From: an uncultured Lachnospiraceae bacterium
Lineage (GTDB): Bacteria > Bacillota > Clostridia > Lachnospirales > Lachnospiraceae
Assembly: GCA_910577175.1 (NCBI GenBank)
Contig: CAJTLU010000010.1
Coordinates: 104,961-138,696 of the forward strand
Length of the DNA stretch: 33,736 nucleotides
Direction of reading: 5' to 3'
Positions 1 through 7,331 of the stretch are shown piece by piece. The stretch's first letter is position 1, and each line of letters opens with the position of its first letter. The notes below the pieces were generated by a model. The model was not told where the DNA came from. It did no database searches and worked only from the letters and a program-made list of their open reading frames with translations. The translations under genes and the position numbers were made by a program.

Positions 1-97
1 GCTCCGGACTTGGTTCCAAACTCGGTACTGCGCTCGGTGTCGGCTCCGGACTTGGTTCCAGACTCGGTACTGCGCTCGGTGTCGGCTCCGGACTTGG
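1..97. repeat. 42-bp tandem repeat coding the PT-rich tail of the FecR protein
   Basis: Two nearly identical 42-bp units (1-42 and 43-84, one base different) are followed by a partial third (85-97). The period is a multiple of three and encodes a 14-residue EPTPSAVPSLEPSP-type unit on the minus strand. The array probably continues left of the window. In-frame copy-number variation would lengthen or shorten a wall-spanning stalk. Confidence 0.85.
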
Positions 98-940
98 CGT
101 CGGTTCCTTGCTTGGCTCTGCATCCGGCGTCGGCTCAGTCTCACCCAGATGCTCCTTTACCAGTCCTTCCAGATGCAGCGCAATCTGCTTCTGCTCCTCT
201 GTCATTGGCTTTTCACTGTTCGTAAGGCTTTCCTTCAAGTACTGCGCACTGAAATCCCTGAAATCCTCTGCTGTAATTTCCTTCGCTTCCCCCTCAAACC
301 GGCTGTTCCCTTCTGCGGTCCGGGTAATCTCTTCCCACTTACCTGCCGGAAGACTCCTTACTTCGTCAGAGCCTGCCGGTGCTATCGATACAGTTCCCTC
401 ATAAGTTAAAATCTTTACTGATGTTCCACTCTCTTTCCCGCTCTCATCATAAAGCCGGGCACATACTACCTCTACCTGGGTTCCCCGGACTGACATTGTC
501 GAAGCTGGCGTCACTACCTCATAGCTCGACTTCTCCGAAAGCTTATTTTTAATATCGGAAAATACTGCGCCATATTCCAGCTGGAGCGTCGTCTTACTGT
601 CTGCAGCCGTTCCTGTTGCATGAAGCGTCAGCTTGGAATCCTCGTCTACCAGGATATACTTATCTTCATCCAGACGCAGTGTCAGTTGCGCGCCCCTTTC
701 TGTCACAATCTCGTCTCCGGAAAACAGGTTCATATTTTCGAAAAGCTCCAACCCTTCCATTCCTTCACGATTTACCTTCGCTACACCGCGCACTTCACTG
801 ACGCGGATATTGCGATATGCTTCCTCTTTGCGGGAGAAAATTAAAAAAAAGACAGCTACAACCGCAACGACTACGGCTGCTGTCCCTGCAAGCAGTCCTG
901 CTTTCCCCCGTTTTCCAAGTTTTTGAATCCATTTCTTCAT
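1..940 (-). CDS. FecR-domain membrane protein, 3'-truncated by window edge
   Basis: The reading frame is open from an ATG at 940 to position 1 with no stop, so only the first 313 codons are present. AAGGAGG lies 6 nt before the ATG. Residues 1-13 are basic (MKKWIQKLGKRGK), about 14-36 form one Ala/Val-rich membrane segment, and about 45-195 read like a FecR domain: an early VRG..V segment, a VTERGAQLTLRLDEDKY stretch, then VVTPASTMSVRGTQVEV, the family's hallmark 'TP.....RGT.' pattern. After an acidic linker the tail becomes Pro/Thr/Ser/Glu-rich with tandem 14-residue repeats. In other bacteria FecR domains sit in anti-sigma regulators or in free-standing surface proteins. No sigma-factor gene is visible here, so a free-standing extracellular FecR/PT-rich protein is the likelier reading. 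The function is unknown. The extracellular side is inferred from the positive-inside N-terminus. Confidence 0.85.
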   Translation of the reverse strand, partial: MKKWIQKLGKRGKAGLLAGTAAVVVAVVAVFFLIFSRKEEAYRNIRVSEVRGVAKVNREGMEGLELFENMNLFSGDEIVTERGAQLTLRLDEDKYILVDEDSKLTLHATGTAADSKTTLQLEYGAVFSDIKNKLSEKSSYEVVTPASTMSVRGTQVEVVCARLYDESGKESGTSVKILTYEGTVSIAPAGSDEVRSLPAGKWEEITRTAEGNSRFEGEAKEITAEDFRDFSAQYLKESLTNSEKPMTEEQKQIALHLEGLVKEHLGETEPTPDAEPSKEPTPSPEPTPSAVPSLEPSPEPTPSAVPSLEPSPE

Positions 941-1014
941 ATTACCCCTCCTTACTTCATTTTATTACAAATTCCTGTTTTTACATTTCTTCATGCTTTG
1001 TTTTCTTATAAATT

Positions 1015-1043
1015 AGAATACCATATCATGTAAAATTCGTCAA
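1015..1043 (-). promoter_or_regulatory. Sigma-A promoter of the FecR-domain gene
   Basis: On the minus strand, TTGACG (1038-1043) is followed by 17 bp and TATTCT (1015-1020). This predicts a start near 1008 and a leader of about 65 nt before the RBS and ATG at 940. Confidence 0.7.
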
Positions 1044-1069
1044 GAAAATTCCACGGAGCGGACAGGCAG

Positions 1070-1114
1070 AAAAAGCGGTTACAGAAACCAAATACTTGCA
1101 TTTCCGGAGCCGCT
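1070..1114 (-). terminator. Possible terminator after the DUF6033-like gene
   Basis: Minus-strand AGCGG/CCGCT arms (1110-1114 and 1074-1078), with an inner GAAA/TTTC pairing, are followed by five T. The stem is interrupted, so this is a weak prediction. It sits between the 1164 stop codon and the promoter of the next gene. Confidence 0.4.
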
Positions 1115-1163
1115 CTCCCTTACAATTAGTTCTTTTTCCGCGGTACTCTGTTTTCCACCTTCT

Positions 1164-1940
1164 TCATACCAGCAAATCCAAATTCGCACCGGGCCTTACT
1201 GCCTCCTTTACCGCAGGCTTCTCCTCGTCCTCCTCTTTGGCTACTTCCAGAATGGTCCTGATATCCGTATCATACAAATAAACCATACCCTCCTTTGAGG
1301 CTGCGATTTTTTCCTTAAAAAGCTGTGTTACCTCATCCGGAACTACCTTTCTATCTTCTTTTTCAGTCTGCTTTTCTTCTAACACCTCCTGCAATTCTTC
1401 CTTCTTTTCTGCCGCCTTTTCTTTTGACCTTTCTATCAGCTTTTCAGAGTTTTTCCGCCGTTCCTCCCGGAGCTTATCGCTCATGTTTAGCATAAAATCA
1501 TTTCTGACAAGGCAAATCTGACGATATTTTCCATTTTCATCTATATAATCATGCTTAAATACAACCGACCAGCCAATAGCATTCATTGCACTATCCAGCC
1601 TGTTCACCGCCAGTTCAACGCCTTTTATCAGCTCCTTCATTTCCTTTTCCTTCTCCGGGTCACTCTGCATTTTCTCCAAAAGCTGAGGGTTCACCGTCAA
1701 TGTCTTCCCGCTTTTTGCTGACGAGAACGTAGTCCCAAGCTTAAACTCCACGCTTGGAACCAGTTTTGCCAGCTCATTCGCATACTCTGCCGTGCTTTTG
1801 GTTTTACTGCTTCCTGCTCTTTCTGCCGCTTTTTCCGCTGTCTTTTCTGTTTCCTTTTTCCCTGTTCCGCTTGTGGCACTGCTTCCTGCCATACCCTGCA
1901 CCGTATAGCTGCCGTAATTGCTTGTAAGCTCCATTGCCAT
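1164..1940 (-). CDS. DUF6033-like cytosolic protein
   Basis: A 258-residue protein whose ATG at 1940 follows AAGGAGG (1949-1955) at good spacing. There is no signal peptide or membrane segment. Residues 1-50 are a low-complexity Ser/Thr/Lys/Glu linker after MAMELTSNYGSYTVQG. The middle (about 50-165) is the conserved-looking part: YANELAKLVPSVEFKLGT, then LTVNPQLLEKMQSDPEKEKE. A long charged helix rich in Lys/Glu (about 160-205) is probably coiled coil. The 'TVNP.LLEKM..DPE' pattern and N-terminal 'YGSY' resemble DUF6033, an uncharacterised family that I recall from Lachnospiraceae; this is from memory, not a search. It has its own promoter and lies next to the FecR gene on the same strand. 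The molecular role is unknown. Confidence 0.75.
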   Translation of the reverse strand: MAMELTSNYGSYTVQGMAGSSATSGTGKKETEKTAEKAAERAGSSKTKSTAEYANELAKLVPSVEFKLGTTFSSAKSGKTLTVNPQLLEKMQSDPEKEKEMKELIKGVELAVNRLDSAMNAIGWSVVFKHDYIDENGKYRQICLVRNDFMLNMSDKLREERRKNSEKLIERSKEKAAEKKEELQEVLEEKQTEKEDRKVVPDEVTQLFKEKIAASKEGMVYLYDTDIRTILEVAKEEDEEKPAVKEAVRPGANLDLLV

Positions 1941-2004
1941 ACTTTTTTCCTCCTTGATAAATTGATTGAACTCCTTTTCTTTCTATATCTATCCCTATCT
2001 ATCC

Positions 2005-2033
2005 TTTGTATTGCTACCTTGTATATCGGTCAA
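2005..2033 (-). promoter_or_regulatory. Putative promoter of the DUF6033-like gene
   Basis: Minus-strand TTGACC (2028-2033), 17 bp, then TACAAA (2005-2010). The -35 is good and the -10 is weak. It lies about 65 bp upstream of the ATG at 1940. Confidence 0.45.
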
Positions 2034-2083
2034 TTATTGTTAATCATTAATAGCCGTTGACGTTTTTCGCCTGAAGAAACAAA

Positions 2084-2117
2084 AAATCCCTTAGCAGTCA
2101 GGACTGCCAAGAGATTT
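2084..2117 (-). terminator. Terminator of the ATPase/TOPRIM unit
   Basis: A near-perfect hairpin of about 15 bp (arms 2084-2099 and 2103-2117, loop of about 3 nt) followed on the minus strand by a T run. It begins 27 nt after the stop of the TOPRIM-like gene and closes that transcription unit. Confidence 0.8.
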
Positions 2118-2143
2118 AAAACCCGACCTTTTTCTATATATTA

Positions 2144-2662
2144 TCACTTGTCTACTATTTTTATCTTATCTGCATCATTGCCAAACCTCTTAAACTTATT
2201 ATCTGGCACCTTACTCCACAACTTAGAAATATCAAATTTGCACTCTTGTAGACTCTTTCCTAGATTTGAACAGCTAATGATATCTCTCTTGTACTCTGTC
2301 TTTGTACTGCTTTTTGTCAATTCTCTGGCATGTTTTATTTTACACGCATTCCGTAACTCATCTTCTAAATTTTTTACCTGTGGAATACATATTACACATT
2401 GAATCCCTTTCTGTTTTTTCAAAAAATCAACATTATATTGTAAAATATCGATATTTTTGTCAACATCCGTGTCGTAAATAAGAACAACTATCGTACCTGG
2501 TTTTAAGGGTCTGATTCTCGCAATAGTAAATCTGGTCTGAATAACATTCACTTTATCAACTTTCCCGCTTTCAATACAACACAAATCCCTTTTCAACACC
2601 TTTAATAAACTTTTCTCATCTTCTCCTTCTACATAATAATGATATGTTGCTTTCTTCCTCAT
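2144..2662 (-). CDS. Small TOPRIM-like protein, partner of the adjacent ATPase
   Basis: A 172-residue protein when started at ATG 2662 (AAAGGGG 7 nt upstream). A GTG at 2680, sharing one base with the ATPase stop TAG, would add six residues. Residues 8-14 (YYVEGED) followed by a hydrophobic strand ending in IYDTDVD (D64, D66) form the E...DxD pattern of TOPRIM metal-binding folds. A later conserved-looking stretch is CIPQVKNLEDELRNAC. Related small proteins next to ATPases include RloB and the TOPRIM halves of split OLD-like or PARIS-like systems; I cannot choose among them. TOPRIM domains in such pairs are nucleases, so nucleic-acid cleavage gated by the ATPase is a reasonable inference, not shown. 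It is co-transcribed with the ATPase, with an end-to-start distance under 20 bp, and both are AT-richer than the flanking housekeeping genes. Confidence 0.75.
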   Translation of the reverse strand: MRKKATYHYYVEGEDEKSLLKVLKRDLCCIESGKVDKVNVIQTRFTIARIRPLKPGTIVVLIYDTDVDKNIDILQYNVDFLKKQKGIQCVICIPQVKNLEDELRNACKIKHARELTKSSTKTEYKRDIISCSNLGKSLQECKFDISKLWSKVPDNKFKRFGNDADKIKIVDK

Positions 2663-2679
2663 AAGTGTACCCCTTTCCA

Positions 2680-3783
2680 CTATAACCCGGCAATATCATA
2701 CAACCTATGCAGCTCAGGTGCAGTACAAAACAAATCGTTTTCCACAGCATGCTTTAACGAGTCTGTATTGCGTTTTAAATATTGTGCCGCATAAATGCAC
2801 TTTATCGGCATTTCAACATCATTAACATCCTTTTTCAAAAAGGAAAAAGAATGCTTTGGCAACTGCATATCCAGCACATCTGTATTATGCGTCGTAAAAA
2901 ACAACTGTTTCCTTTCTGTAATCTTATCAATAATAATAGATAAACAAGCCTTCTCCACATCACTATTGATATAGGGAAATAACTCGTCACAGTAATATAA
3001 ATCATGCTGGTCGGATACGAGTGAAGCAATAATATAGGATATATCTAATCCGGCTTTTGTCCCACTTGATAACACCTCTCCATTTGCCACAACACCATCT
3101 TTAATAATTGCTGAACAATTTTCTAAAATAATTGCATATGTATTTTTTAACTCCTTCACCTTTATCACTTCTTTTATGGACGGATCCAGCGTTTTTAAAA
3201 TCTGTTCCAATATATATAGATATTCTTTATTACTCTCAATCGGAATATATGTCTTACTTTTCCATGCATCCTGTGGATAGGAGAAATACCATCCCCTCGT
3301 ATTAATCTTTTCATATGCTTCTTCCTCGCCCTTATCCTCATCCAGTCTTTGTGCACATATCTCATAATTTTCCCGTACTCCGATTGGCGTATAATGAATA
3401 TGAATATCAACATCCTCTTCCGAATACTCCCCATCCGGGTTAGCTCCGACCAACATTTCAAAACGGTACAGAACATTTTTATCTGTCACAAAATCTATTT
3501 TCAACATGGCGTCTTTTCTATTATCACTTATTATATCGGTAAACCTGTTATAGCTCCCATCTTTAAAATAATTTGCAAACATCATAAGAATCTTACCCAA
3601 GGACGTCTTGCCAGTTGCATTTCCACCCATAATAATATTTACCTTCTTATAACGAAAATTAGATCTGTCCTTCAGAAATTCTCCTTCTATTGTAGAATCT
3701 ACTATTTTTTTGGGATATGACATATTCATATGAAACTTTTTAAATGCATACAGATTGTCAATTTTAATATCCATTATTATCAT
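2680..3783 (-). CDS. ABC/AAA-type ATPase (AAA_15/AAA_21-like), candidate defence component
   Basis: A 367-residue soluble ATPase from ATG 3783, preceded by AAAGGAGG. The longer open frame to 3843 is excluded because the promoter -10 at 3846-3851 puts the transcript start downstream of it; a GTG at 3825 with AAGGAG remains possible. Walker A is GGNATGKTS (53-61). The ABC-like signature is VLSSGT (237-242). Walker B is LYYCDEL (262-268) with catalytic Asp-Glu. A switch His lies in FTTHNTD (H299). The long insert between Walker A and the signature (about 70-235) is typical of OLD/RecF-like ATPases that form dimers, not of transporters, and there are no membrane segments. The pair ATPase plus TOPRIM recalls split OLD nucleases, RloA/RloB and PARIS (AriA/AriB). 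The anti-phage role is inference from architecture and from its isolated, AT-rich, self-contained unit. Confidence 0.85.
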   Translation of the reverse strand: MIIMDIKIDNLYAFKKFHMNMSYPKKIVDSTIEGEFLKDRSNFRYKKVNIIMGGNATGKTSLGKILMMFANYFKDGSYNRFTDIISDNRKDAMLKIDFVTDKNVLYRFEMLVGANPDGEYSEEDVDIHIHYTPIGVRENYEICAQRLDEDKGEEEAYEKINTRGWYFSYPQDAWKSKTYIPIESNKEYLYILEQILKTLDPSIKEVIKVKELKNTYAIILENCSAIIKDGVVANGEVLSSGTKAGLDISYIIASLVSDQHDLYYCDELFPYINSDVEKACLSIIIDKITERKQLFFTTHNTDVLDMQLPKHSFSFLKKDVNDVEMPIKCIYAAQYLKRNTDSLKHAVENDLFCTAPELHRLYDIAGL

Positions 3784-3845
3784 AGCTTGTCCTCCTTTGT
3801 ACACGTCTACTTGTTCGTAATTCACGAAGTAATCTCCTTCCATTT

Positions 3846-3873
3846 ATTATAGCATACCACAAAAAAAAATCAA
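3846..3873 (-). promoter_or_regulatory. Promoter of the ATPase/TOPRIM unit
   Basis: Minus-strand TTGATT (3868-3873), 16 bp, then a perfect TATAAT (3846-3851) preceded by TGC. The predicted start near 3839 lies downstream of the longest ATPase reading-frame start, which fixes a shorter start codon. Confidence 0.75.
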
Positions 3874-3954
3874 GCTATTTTATGTATATTCATTTGAAAT
3901 CACAATTAGAACAAATCTAAAGGCTTCCTTTTGTATGATAGTATCCAAAAACAA

Positions 3955-3988
3955 AAACCCCGTAACAGCCTGCACTGTTACGGGGTTT
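3955..3988 (-). terminator. Terminator of the rpsF-ssb-rpsR operon
   Basis: A perfect 14-bp stem (3955-3968 with 3975-3988, loop of 6) with a GGGG/CCCC core, followed on the minus strand by a T-rich tract. It lies 76 bp after the rpsR stop and separates the ribosomal operon from the ATPase promoter. Confidence 0.9.
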
Positions 3989-4064
3989 CAAATCTCTTAT
4001 TCTTTTATGTGCCAGTCGTGTGAAAAGCCACATCCCTGACACAAAGGTTCTTGATTTCCGGGAC

Positions 4065-4328
4065 TTAGTCCAGTGTGTACGGCATCAGTGCAACGTGACG
4101 GGCGCGCTTTACAGCAACGGTTAATGCCCTCTGATGCTTTGCGCAGTTTCCGGTAATTCTTCTCGGAAGAATCTTACCTCTCTCGGAAACATAGCGCTTT
4201 AACTTATTTACATCCTTGTAATCAATGCCTGTATGGTTCTTGTCTGCACAGAATGCGCAAACCTTCTTTCTTCTACGAACGACACGTCTCTTGGTTCCAA
4301 GATCCGCCTTATCCGGTCTTTCTGTCAT
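4065..4328 (-). CDS. rpsR: 30S ribosomal protein S18
   Basis: An 87-residue basic protein of the expected length. It carries the S18 signatures KVCAFCADK near the N-terminus, IDYKDVNKLKRYVSERGKI, and LPRRITGNCAKHQRALTVAVKRARH at the C-terminal half. S18 binds the central domain of 16S rRNA as a heterodimer with S6. The two N-terminal cysteines plus a later Cys/His are the zinc-binding type common in clostridia. It is third in the operon, 57 bp after ssb. The start ATG at 4328 follows AGGAGG. Confidence 0.97.
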   Translation of the reverse strand: MTERPDKADLGTKRRVVRRRKKVCAFCADKNHTGIDYKDVNKLKRYVSERGKILPRRITGNCAKHQRALTVAVKRARHVALMPYTLD

Positions 4329-4385
4329 GGTCCTGCCTCCTTATTCAATTCTGCGGCATCCGCCGCTTCTTATTTGTGCTTTCGT

Positions 4386-4826
4386 CTAGTTAAACGGAAG
4401 CTCTTCGTCGATACCGTCAGGGATATTCATAAATCCGTCGCCTGCCGCACTCGGCTCCGGTCTCGCGCTCGGACGATACTCCGAACCCTCGCCGCCTGCC
4501 GCCGCGTTCTTACTCTCGGCAAACTCTAATTCATCTACCATAATACGCGTACTGTATACCTTCTGACCTTCCTTGTTTGTGTAGTTGTCGTTCTGCACTC
4601 TGCCTACAACAACCATCTTCGTTCCCTTTTTCAAGTAACGCTCCACAAACTCTGCCTGCTTTCCAAACGCAGTGCAGTTAAAAAAGTCCGCATCCGGCTC
4701 ACCGTCGCGCTTAAAACGCCTGTCCACCGCAATACTGAACGTACCGACTGCAGTAGAGCTTGCGCCCTGCGAATATCTGATTTCCGGGTCTCTGGTCAAT
4801 CTGCCAATCAAAATGACTTTGTTCAT
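4386..4826 (-). CDS. ssb: Single-stranded DNA-binding protein
   Basis: A 146-residue protein from ATG 4826 (MNKVILIGRLTRDPEIRY) with GGAGG 8 nt upstream; the 13 extra codons to 4865 lack support. Residues 1-105 form the OB fold, including FFNCTAFGKQAEFVERYLKKG and the SSB-type AVDRRF strand. A Glu/Ala/Gly-rich flexible linker follows and the protein ends in DEELPFN, the acidic tip that recruits replication and repair partners. It binds and protects ssDNA as a tetramer. It lies between rpsF and rpsR, 14 bp after rpsF, the usual Firmicutes arrangement. Confidence 0.96.
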   Translation of the reverse strand: MNKVILIGRLTRDPEIRYSQGASSTAVGTFSIAVDRRFKRDGEPDADFFNCTAFGKQAEFVERYLKKGTKMVVVGRVQNDNYTNKEGQKVYSTRIMVDELEFAESKNAAAGGEGSEYRPSARPEPSAAGDGFMNIPDGIDEELPFN

Positions 4827-4840
4827 AAGGATGTCCTCCT

Positions 4841-5131
4841 TTACTCCTCGTCCCGTCGAATGCATAAGAATCTGATGACATTTTCCATAATGCGGATTCT
4901 GGATTCAATCTCCGCCGGAACTGTTGCATCAGCATCGAACTGAATGAAGTAATAGTAACCTTCCTTCATCTTCTGGATTTCGTATGCGAGTCTCTTCTTA
5001 CCGGCATCTTCTACGTTGGTAATGTTTCCGCCGAACTTGGTAATGAGCTCCTTTACTGCTTCAACCGCAGCATTCTTTACGTCATCCTCGACTTTTGCAT
5101 TTACAACTAAGGCTAATTCATACTGATTCAT
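4841..5131 (-). CDS. rpsF: 30S ribosomal protein S6
   Basis: A 96-residue protein from ATG 5131 (MNQYELALVVNAKVEDD), preceded by AAGGAGG. The 26 upstream codons in the open frame lie largely in the leader and are rejected. Family features seen are the opening YEL..V strand, the central GKKRLAYEIQKMKEGYYYF segment and the closing ESRIRIMENVIRFLCIRRDEE. S6 pairs with S18 on the small-subunit platform. It is the first gene of the operon. Confidence 0.96.
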   Translation of the reverse strand: MNQYELALVVNAKVEDDVKNAAVEAVKELITKFGGNITNVEDAGKKRLAYEIQKMKEGYYYFIQFDADATVPAEIESRIRIMENVIRFLCIRRDEE

Positions 5132-5212
5132 AGTTGCGTGCACCTCCTTCTGGTCTCCGGCCCTTTCCGTCACAAAAGAGCAAGGAAAAATTTGTGTTTT
5201 GCATATCACAGT
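5132..5212 (-). promoter_or_regulatory. rpsF leader, possible S6:S18 autoregulatory RNA
   Basis: About 80 nt of leader precede rpsF. It contains a GGGCCGGAGACC segment near 5155-5166, close to the RBS. Many bacteria carry an rpsF leader that binds the S6:S18 dimer through a CCG-containing bulge mimicking 16S rRNA. The CCG here is compatible with that, but I could not fold it convincingly. Confidence 0.3.
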
Positions 5213-5217
5213 TTTTC

Positions 5218-5246
5218 ATTATAGCATAGGTTTCCTTTTTTGGCAA
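5218..5246 (-). promoter_or_regulatory. Promoter of rpsF-ssb-rpsR
   Basis: Minus-strand TTGCCA (5241-5246), 17 bp, then TGC-TATAAT (-10 at 5218-5223), an extended -10. A strong sigma-A promoter as expected for a ribosomal operon. Confidence 0.8.
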
Positions 5247-5293
5247 CTGCTTTTTTCTTGAATTTCCGCATTTTATACCATCTTTTGTCTCCC

Positions 5294-5482
5294 GGCGGAG
5301 CAGACTGTGCAGCATCCCATTTTTGCATGCGCAAACGCTCCACCAGACTTCCTCCAAGAGCTGTTAAGCCGCTCAGGTGCGTCCTCGCGCCTAAACAGCT
5401 CTAATAGGCGATTCCGGTTTCGCTAAAAGCTGCGGTCCTTCGGACAAATGCAAAAATGGGATGCTGCACAGTCTGCTCCGCC
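5294..5482. repeat. Large inverted-repeat element A (perfect 35-bp arms)
   Basis: Positions 5294-5328 and 5448-5482 are perfect inverted copies (35 of 35). The 119-bp centre holds more pairing: AGAGCTGTT (5357-5365) with AACAGCTCT (5394-5402), a competing CGCCTA/TAGGCG hairpin, and a small GTCC-TTC-GGAC hairpin (about 5435-5445). It occupies the 397-bp gene-free gap between the rpsF leader and the end of the second ABC half-transporter, and no coding frame is credible in it. It could be a MITE-like intergenic repeat, a transcribed structured RNA or 3' stabiliser, or an invertible segment. No transposase or recombinase is adjacent. Confidence 0.85.
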
Positions 5483-5528
5483 AGAAACTTTAACAGTGGT
5501 ACAAAAATGCGGAACTTCAATTTTTTAT

Positions 5529-7331
5529 TTACGTATAATACTGTGCCTGCGCATGCCAGAGCTCGCTGTACACTCCCTTTTCGTCCGCGAGCAGCTCCTC
5601 ATGGGTTCCGACCTGTACAATTCTACCCTTGTCGAACACTGCAATCTTGTCGCAGAAGCGGCAGGAGGACAGGCGGTGGCTGATGTAAATGGCGGTCTTG
5701 TCCCCGACAATCTCGTTAAACCGCGCGTAGATTTCCGCCTCGGCAACCGGATCCAGCGCGGCGGTCGGCTCATCCAGGATGATAAACGGCGCGTCCCGGT
5801 ACAGCGCCCGTGCCAGTGCAATTTTCTGCGCCTCCCCGCCTGAAATATTCACCCCGTCCTCGTCAAAGTTTTTGTAGAGCGGCGTCTCTAAGCCCTTCGG
5901 CATCTCTTCATACCGTTTGCCAAAGCCTACCTCATCTAAGACCCGCTCTGCCTTCTCCCCATCCCATACGGCGCCAGACGCCACATTATTGCCAAGAGGA
6001 ACGGCAAGGAGATTGTAATCCTGAAAAACAACCGAAAAAATATCAAGATACTGACGGTAGTCATACTTACGGATATTGAAATCATTCATCCGGATTTCGC
6101 CCTCCGACGGGTCATACAAGCGGCATAAAAGCTTAATAAACGTAGTTTTCCCGCTTCCGTTCTTCCCTACGACGGCAAGGCGCTCACCGACCTTAAGGCT
6201 TAAGCTGACGTTCTTTAACGCATCCTCCTCACTTCCCGCATACCGGAAGGTGACATTCCTAAACTCGATATCAAACTTCTTGTCGCTGCGCTTTTCCACC
6301 GCAAGACTCCCCTGATACATATCATTTTTTATATCAAAAAACTCCAGATAGGTTTCCAGAAAGCGCTCATTATTCCGCAGGTTATTGATCACAAAAAAGA
6401 GATTCCCTATGCTTTGTGTCATTTTTCCGAGATAACCGATATATTTAATAACGCTTCCCACCGGAAAGGCGCCGAGCGTACAGTAAAAGCAGATAATCAG
6501 ATAGGTACACATCTGTGAAAGTCTGGAGGTTGCCACCTGCGGCATTGTTAGAAAAAAGCACTTTTTATTTACCTCGGAAAAAGCCTTTAAATGCTCCTTG
6601 CCCATTTTTTCCCACAGCTGGCTCAGAATACCCTGCTGACGGTAGATACGGTTATCCATCCCGTATACGTTATGACCGGCTGAAATCCGGTTCTCACGCA
6701 GCATCAAATCACTGACCGTACTCCAGACATCCGAGATTCCCTTTCCGCTGCGGCACTGAAAAATAACAGTAAATACTGAAAAAGCTATGATTGCCGCAAA
6801 GAGTCCCAGACTCAGCCAATGAAAAGGAACCTTTGTAATCCGGGAAAACATTTCCGCAAACAGCACGACGGAAAATATAATATTGATGCTCCAGCGCAGC
6901 ACCGCCTCGACATTATCCCTCATACATATCACGCCGTGACTGTTAATCCAGCTATTTTCTTCAATCCTCCGTCTGAGCTGACGGATTTCCGGATTTTCTA
7001 TTTTATCATAATCCAATGAAAGTGTTTTCCGGTAAAAGGCTGCTGCTTCATTGTTTGCCAATACCTCTGACGCCGTCCGGACACCTCTGCCCAAAGCAGC
7101 TTCGAACCCCTGCAATAAAAAATTTCCAAGCAGGGTAATTATCACAAGCACATACAACTCCCGTTTTTCCCGTCCTTCATAAAGTGCAGTTATAATTTCA
7201 GAGGACATCCAAAGGTTAAAATAGGGAGAAATGCTCTGAAACACAATCTGCAGAAAACTAAGCGGAAAGTATTTCGGATTGTACGCATGGTATATTTTCA
7301 GCGCCCTTTTTGTTACATTTTGTTTACGCAT
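5529..7331 (-). CDS. ABC exporter half-transporter (second subunit)
   Basis: A 600-residue permease-ATPase fusion. ATG 7331 is preferred: AAGGAGG lies upstream and it overlaps the previous gene's stop by 8 bp (translational coupling). Residues 1-310 hold the transmembrane part, with hydrophobic helices near 25-45, 55-80, 150-195 and 265-295. The nucleotide-binding domain carries Walker A GKNGSGKTTF, signature NISGGEAQKIALARAL and Walker B FIILDEPTAALDP with an intact catalytic Glu, then the YISHR switch His. Both this and its partner look catalytically intact, which suits a type IV exporter heterodimer for a peptide, lipid or drug. The substrate is not deducible. Its operon position, downstream of a LytTR/GHKL regulatory cassette and under repeats typical for LytTR binding, suggests quorum- or stress-linked export or self-protection. 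Confidence 0.92.
   Translation of the reverse strand: MRKQNVTKRALKIYHAYNPKYFPLSFLQIVFQSISPYFNLWMSSEIITALYEGREKRELYVLVIITLLGNFLLQGFEAALGRGVRTASEVLANNEAAAFYRKTLSLDYDKIENPEIRQLRRRIEENSWINSHGVICMRDNVEAVLRWSINIIFSVVLFAEMFSRITKVPFHWLSLGLFAAIIAFSVFTVIFQCRSGKGISDVWSTVSDLMLRENRISAGHNVYGMDNRIYRQQGILSQLWEKMGKEHLKAFSEVNKKCFFLTMPQVATSRLSQMCTYLIICFYCTLGAFPVGSVIKYIGYLGKMTQSIGNLFFVINNLRNNERFLETYLEFFDIKNDMYQGSLAVEKRSDKKFDIEFRNVTFRYAGSEEDALKNVSLSLKVGERLAVVGKNGSGKTTFIKLLCRLYDPSEGEIRMNDFNIRKYDYRQYLDIFSVVFQDYNLLAVPLGNNVASGAVWDGEKAERVLDEVGFGKRYEEMPKGLETPLYKNFDEDGVNISGGEAQKIALARALYRDAPFIILDEPTAALDPVAEAEIYARFNEIVGDKTAIYISHRLSSCRFCDKIAVFDKGRIVQVGTHEELLADEKGVYSELWHAQAQYYT

Noticed and set aside
3784..3843. Longer ATPase start at 3843
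   Set aside because: The promoter -10 box (3846-3851) places transcription start downstream of this codon, and a strong RBS precedes ATG 3783.
5132..5209. Longer rpsF start at 5209
   Set aside because: This stretch is untranslated leader downstream of the promoter; S6 proteins begin with M..YEL.
5294..5482. Transposon insertion sequence
   Set aside because: No transposase reading frame is present inside or beside the inverted arms, so only a non-autonomous element could be claimed.
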